Assembly: GCA_015492395.1 (NCBI GenBank) | Contig: WGFD01000328.1 | Coordinates: 1 to 7,582, forward strand | From: Deltaproteobacteria bacterium | Lineage (GTDB): Bacteria; Desulfobacterota; GWC2-55-46; S146-70 | Length of the DNA stretch: 7,582 bases | Direction of reading: 5' to 3' | Made by a program: the position numbers and the translations under genes | Notes under the pieces: model-generated | Databases searched by the model: none | What the model saw: only the letters and a program-made list of their open reading frames with translations | What the model was told of the DNA's origin: nothing | Part shown: positions 5,887 through 7,582 of the stretch, piece after piece | Layout: the number at the start of each line of letters is the position of its first letter | How positions within the stretch are numbered: position 1 is the stretch's first letter

Positions 5887-7095
5887 ATGAAGAGATCTAC
5901 AGGTCTGTTGCTTGCTCTTCTGGGCCTTGTGGCAATAGTTGCAGGTTGTTCGAGGCCTGTGGCCAGGTGTACGGCTCCGGAGGACAACCCGAAGCACCAT
6001 TACCTGCGCGGCATGGAGTTGTTTGAAGATGGCAGGCCGGAAGAGGCGTCCTCCAAGTTTGACAGGGCGCTCTACTGTGATGAAAGGTACGGGCCGGCAC
6101 ATGGCGGGATGGCCATGGTAAGTGCCGAAAGAGCAAAAAGCGGAGAAGAGGGGTACCGCCGGGTCGATGTCGGCAGGGCCTTCGACCACCTGAAACTCTC
6201 GTGGAAGTATGCCGATACGGAGGAGGATGAGTTCGCTTACCACCTGGCTTCGATGAGGGTATATACGGCATTAAAGACCAAGGGATGGCTGGGTGAGACG
6301 GAGGATGGTTTTAAGGATGCTATGAAGCTTAAGGTGGACGAGAGGAGTCTCATATACTATGACGGGAAGGAGGCGGCGCCGTACTTTATGGGTGTTGCGT
6401 ACCTGGAGGCCAGGGAGTTTCAGAAGGCGCGGGACAGGTTTGGCGAGGTGTTGAACATGAAGCGTGACAGCAGGTGGCACGAACCTGCCGATAGGGGCTG
6501 GAAGCGCGTGGACAAGATTGTGCGGGCTATGGCTGGGATTACACTGGGGGGGGTAGGCAAAGAGATAGCCCTGAGGGAGAGTGTAAGCAGGGGGGATATG
6601 GCGGCGTTGTTGATAGATGAGCTCAAGATAGACAAGCTCTTTGCTGGGAGGATACCGGTAAAGAGCGAGATAGAGAAGGTACGGGCCGGCTTCATACCGG
6701 CCGATATACTTGACTACAAGTTCAAAGAAGAGATACTCGCGATGATGAAGTGGGGTGTGAGGGGCCTCGAGCCGGTATACGATGAAACTACACAGGCATA
6801 CCTCTTTAAGCCCGAGGATGTGCTTACGAGAAAGGAGTTCGCCTTGGTGCTGGAGGATGTGCTGGTAAAGCTTACCGGTGATGAGGCGATATACAAGGCA
6901 TACTTCGGTCAGGAGAGGTCTCCATTCCCGGATGTGCCTGCCACGGTATCGTGGTATAACGCCGTCATGAATGTGGTGACGAGGAACCTCATGGAGGCGG
7001 AGCTTTCGGGGGAGTTCAGACCGGATGAACCGGTGGACGGCGCGGACTCTATCCTTGCCATACGTGTTTTGAAACAGAGGATAAACACATACTAA
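5887..7095 (+). CDS. TPR lipoprotein with C-terminal SLH-like modules
   Basis: 402 residues. The short signal peptide ends in the lipobox V-A-G-C (Cys21). Residues ~37-70 look like a tetratricopeptide repeat (YLRGMELFEDGRPEEASSKF then DRAL), and ~162-196 like a second (YFMGVAYLEAREFQKARDRF). From ~232, SRGDMAALLIDEL, then EEILAMMKWGVRGL and LFKPEDVLTRKEFALVLEDV, fit the pattern of an S-layer homology (SLH) module. A second module follows (~308-400), with FPDVPATVSWYNAVMNVV and GEFRPDEPVDGADSILAIRV. The gene starts eight bases after the CsgG-family gene. In the Neisseria-type trio, a small TPR-like lipoprotein (DUF4810) accompanies CsgG and DUF799, so it may take that place. SLH modules classically bind peptidoglycan-linked polymers, which would fit anchoring an outer-membrane lipoprotein to the wall; this is inference. 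Two TPR motifs are fewer than usual, so more degenerate copies may lie between. Confidence 0.82.
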   Translation: MKRSTGLLLALLGLVAIVAGCSRPVARCTAPEDNPKHHYLRGMELFEDGRPEEASSKFDRALYCDERYGPAHGGMAMVSAERAKSGEEGYRRVDVGRAFDHLKLSWKYADTEEDEFAYHLASMRVYTALKTKGWLGETEDGFKDAMKLKVDERSLIYYDGKEAAPYFMGVAYLEAREFQKARDRFGEVLNMKRDSRWHEPADRGWKRVDKIVRAMAGITLGGVGKEIALRESVSRGDMAALLIDELKIDKLFAGRIPVKSEIEKVRAGFIPADILDYKFKEEILAMMKWGVRGLEPVYDETTQAYLFKPEDVLTRKEFALVLEDVLVKLTGDEAIYKAYFGQERSPFPDVPATVSWYNAVMNVVTRNLMEAELSGEFRPDEPVDGADSILAIRVLKQRINTY

Positions 7096-7114
7096 GAAAG
7101 AAATGGAGGTTGTC

Positions 7115-7582
7115 ATGAAGAGACTGCTCATAATCCTCGCGTTGTTGCTGCTGGTTCCACCGGTTATGGCACAGCAGGGACCGCGTCTGGTTACAGACCC
7201 CGGTCAGGCCTTTGTTTCCGGTTCAATAGTGGTTAAAGGCGAGGGCGCCGCGCCCGCAGACAGGGCACTCTCAAGGGCTCAAAGGAGGATAATGGCTCTG
7301 AGGGCCGCGAAGGTTGTCGCCCTTCGTGAGCTGGCCGAGATAATAGACGGTGTCTTGGTGAGCGGTGATACGCTTGTAGTCGACGCGGCCGCACAGTCCG
7401 ATACTATAAGGGCGACGGTACAGGGTATGGTAAAGGGCGCCAATGTGATACAGGAGTCCTATGACCCGCTTAGCGAGATAGGAGTGGTCTATGTCTCGGT
7501 GCCGATGACCGGTCCCGACGGTGTCACAGCTCAACTGTTGCCGCAGACTCTTCCCTCAACCCCCGTGACTTCAGCGGCATAC
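7115..7582 (+). CDS. LPP20/FlgP-like exported protein, 3' end cut by the window
   Basis: The gene is open from ATG 7115 to the window end with no stop (156 codons seen). GGAGG (7105-7109) lies five bases upstream, and the preceding stop is 19 bases away, so it continues the operon. Residues 1-19 form a signal peptide ending V-M-A|Q. There is no lipobox Cys, so unlike Helicobacter LPP20 or Vibrio FlgP it is probably not a lipoprotein. Residues ~36-132 match the LPP20-type domain: a first strand and KGEGAAP, a long helix (RRIMALRAAKVVALRELAEI), then DGVLVSGDTLVVD, SDTIRATVQGMVKGANVI and a closing strand VVYVSVPM. The tail after 133 is Pro/Thr-rich and may be a linker to an unseen domain. The fold resembles the N-terminal domain of the protein at 2037-3278. 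The role is unknown; an envelope structural part is likely. Confidence 0.85.
   Translation, partial: MKRLLIILALLLLVPPVMAQQGPRLVTDPGQAFVSGSIVVKGEGAAPADRALSRAQRRIMALRAAKVVALRELAEIIDGVLVSGDTLVVDAAAQSDTIRATVQGMVKGANVIQESYDPLSEIGVVYVSVPMTGPDGVTAQLLPQTLPSTPVTSAAY

Noticed and set aside
6271..7131. Long open frame on the minus strand (286 codons) opposite the TPR/SLH gene
   Set aside because: It overlaps the well-supported + strand gene and the next gene's start, has no ribosome site or domain pattern, and is best explained as a shadow.
1..7582. CRISPR arrays, tRNA/rRNA genes, insertion sequences or integrase/att sites
   Set aside because: No regularly spaced repeats, cloverleaf-like sequence, transposase or integrase motif, or terminal inverted repeats were found on reading both strands.

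Overview
The window reads as a chromosomal stretch from a diderm (Gram-negative-type) bacterium. All six supported genes lie on the + strand. Every product carries an N-terminal export signal, and three have clear lipoboxes. Strong AAGGAGG-type ribosome binding sites, roughly balanced base composition and heavy use of AGG/AGA (Arg) and ATA (Ile) codons suggest an environmental lineage outside the enteric group. Nitrospirota or Desulfobacterota would fit, but no marker gene here fixes the taxonomy.

Layout. Positions 1-197 hold no convincing gene. Positions 198-1847 encode an exported transglutaminase-like protein with an intact Cys-His-Asp triad, a proline/lysine-rich linker and a C-terminal beta-rich domain. 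Positions 1848-2036 are a gap that contains an open frame of uncertain status. Positions 2037-3278 encode an exported protein with an N-terminal domain like that of flagellar FlgT. Positions 3279-3446 are a real intergenic region with a candidate promoter and a perfect inverted repeat. A tight run of four genes follows, with gaps of 44, 8 and 19 bases: a GNA1162 (DUF799)-like lipoprotein fused to a DUF4412-like domain (3447-4862), a CsgG/HfaB-family lipoprotein with a FlgT_C-like tail (4907-5878), a TPR lipoprotein with C-terminal S-layer-homology (SLH) modules (5887-7095), and an LPP20/FlgP-like exported protein cut by the window end (7115-7582).

How they may work together. The core GNA1162 + CsgG + small TPR-type lipoprotein set resembles the conserved CsgG / DUF4810 / DUF799 gene trio of Neisseria and other proteobacteria, whose function is poorly understood. 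Here it is elaborated. CsgG carries a FlgT_C-like domain, the GNA1162 protein carries an extra C-terminal domain, the TPR protein carries SLH modules, and FlgT_N-like and LPP20-like (FlgP-like) proteins flank it. I infer an outer-membrane or periplasmic assembly built from parts shared by the curli secretion channel and the Vibrio flagellar basal-body ring proteins. No curli subunit and no flagellar gene is visible in the window. The transglutaminase-like protein may belong to the same envelope function, but only its position and export signal support that.
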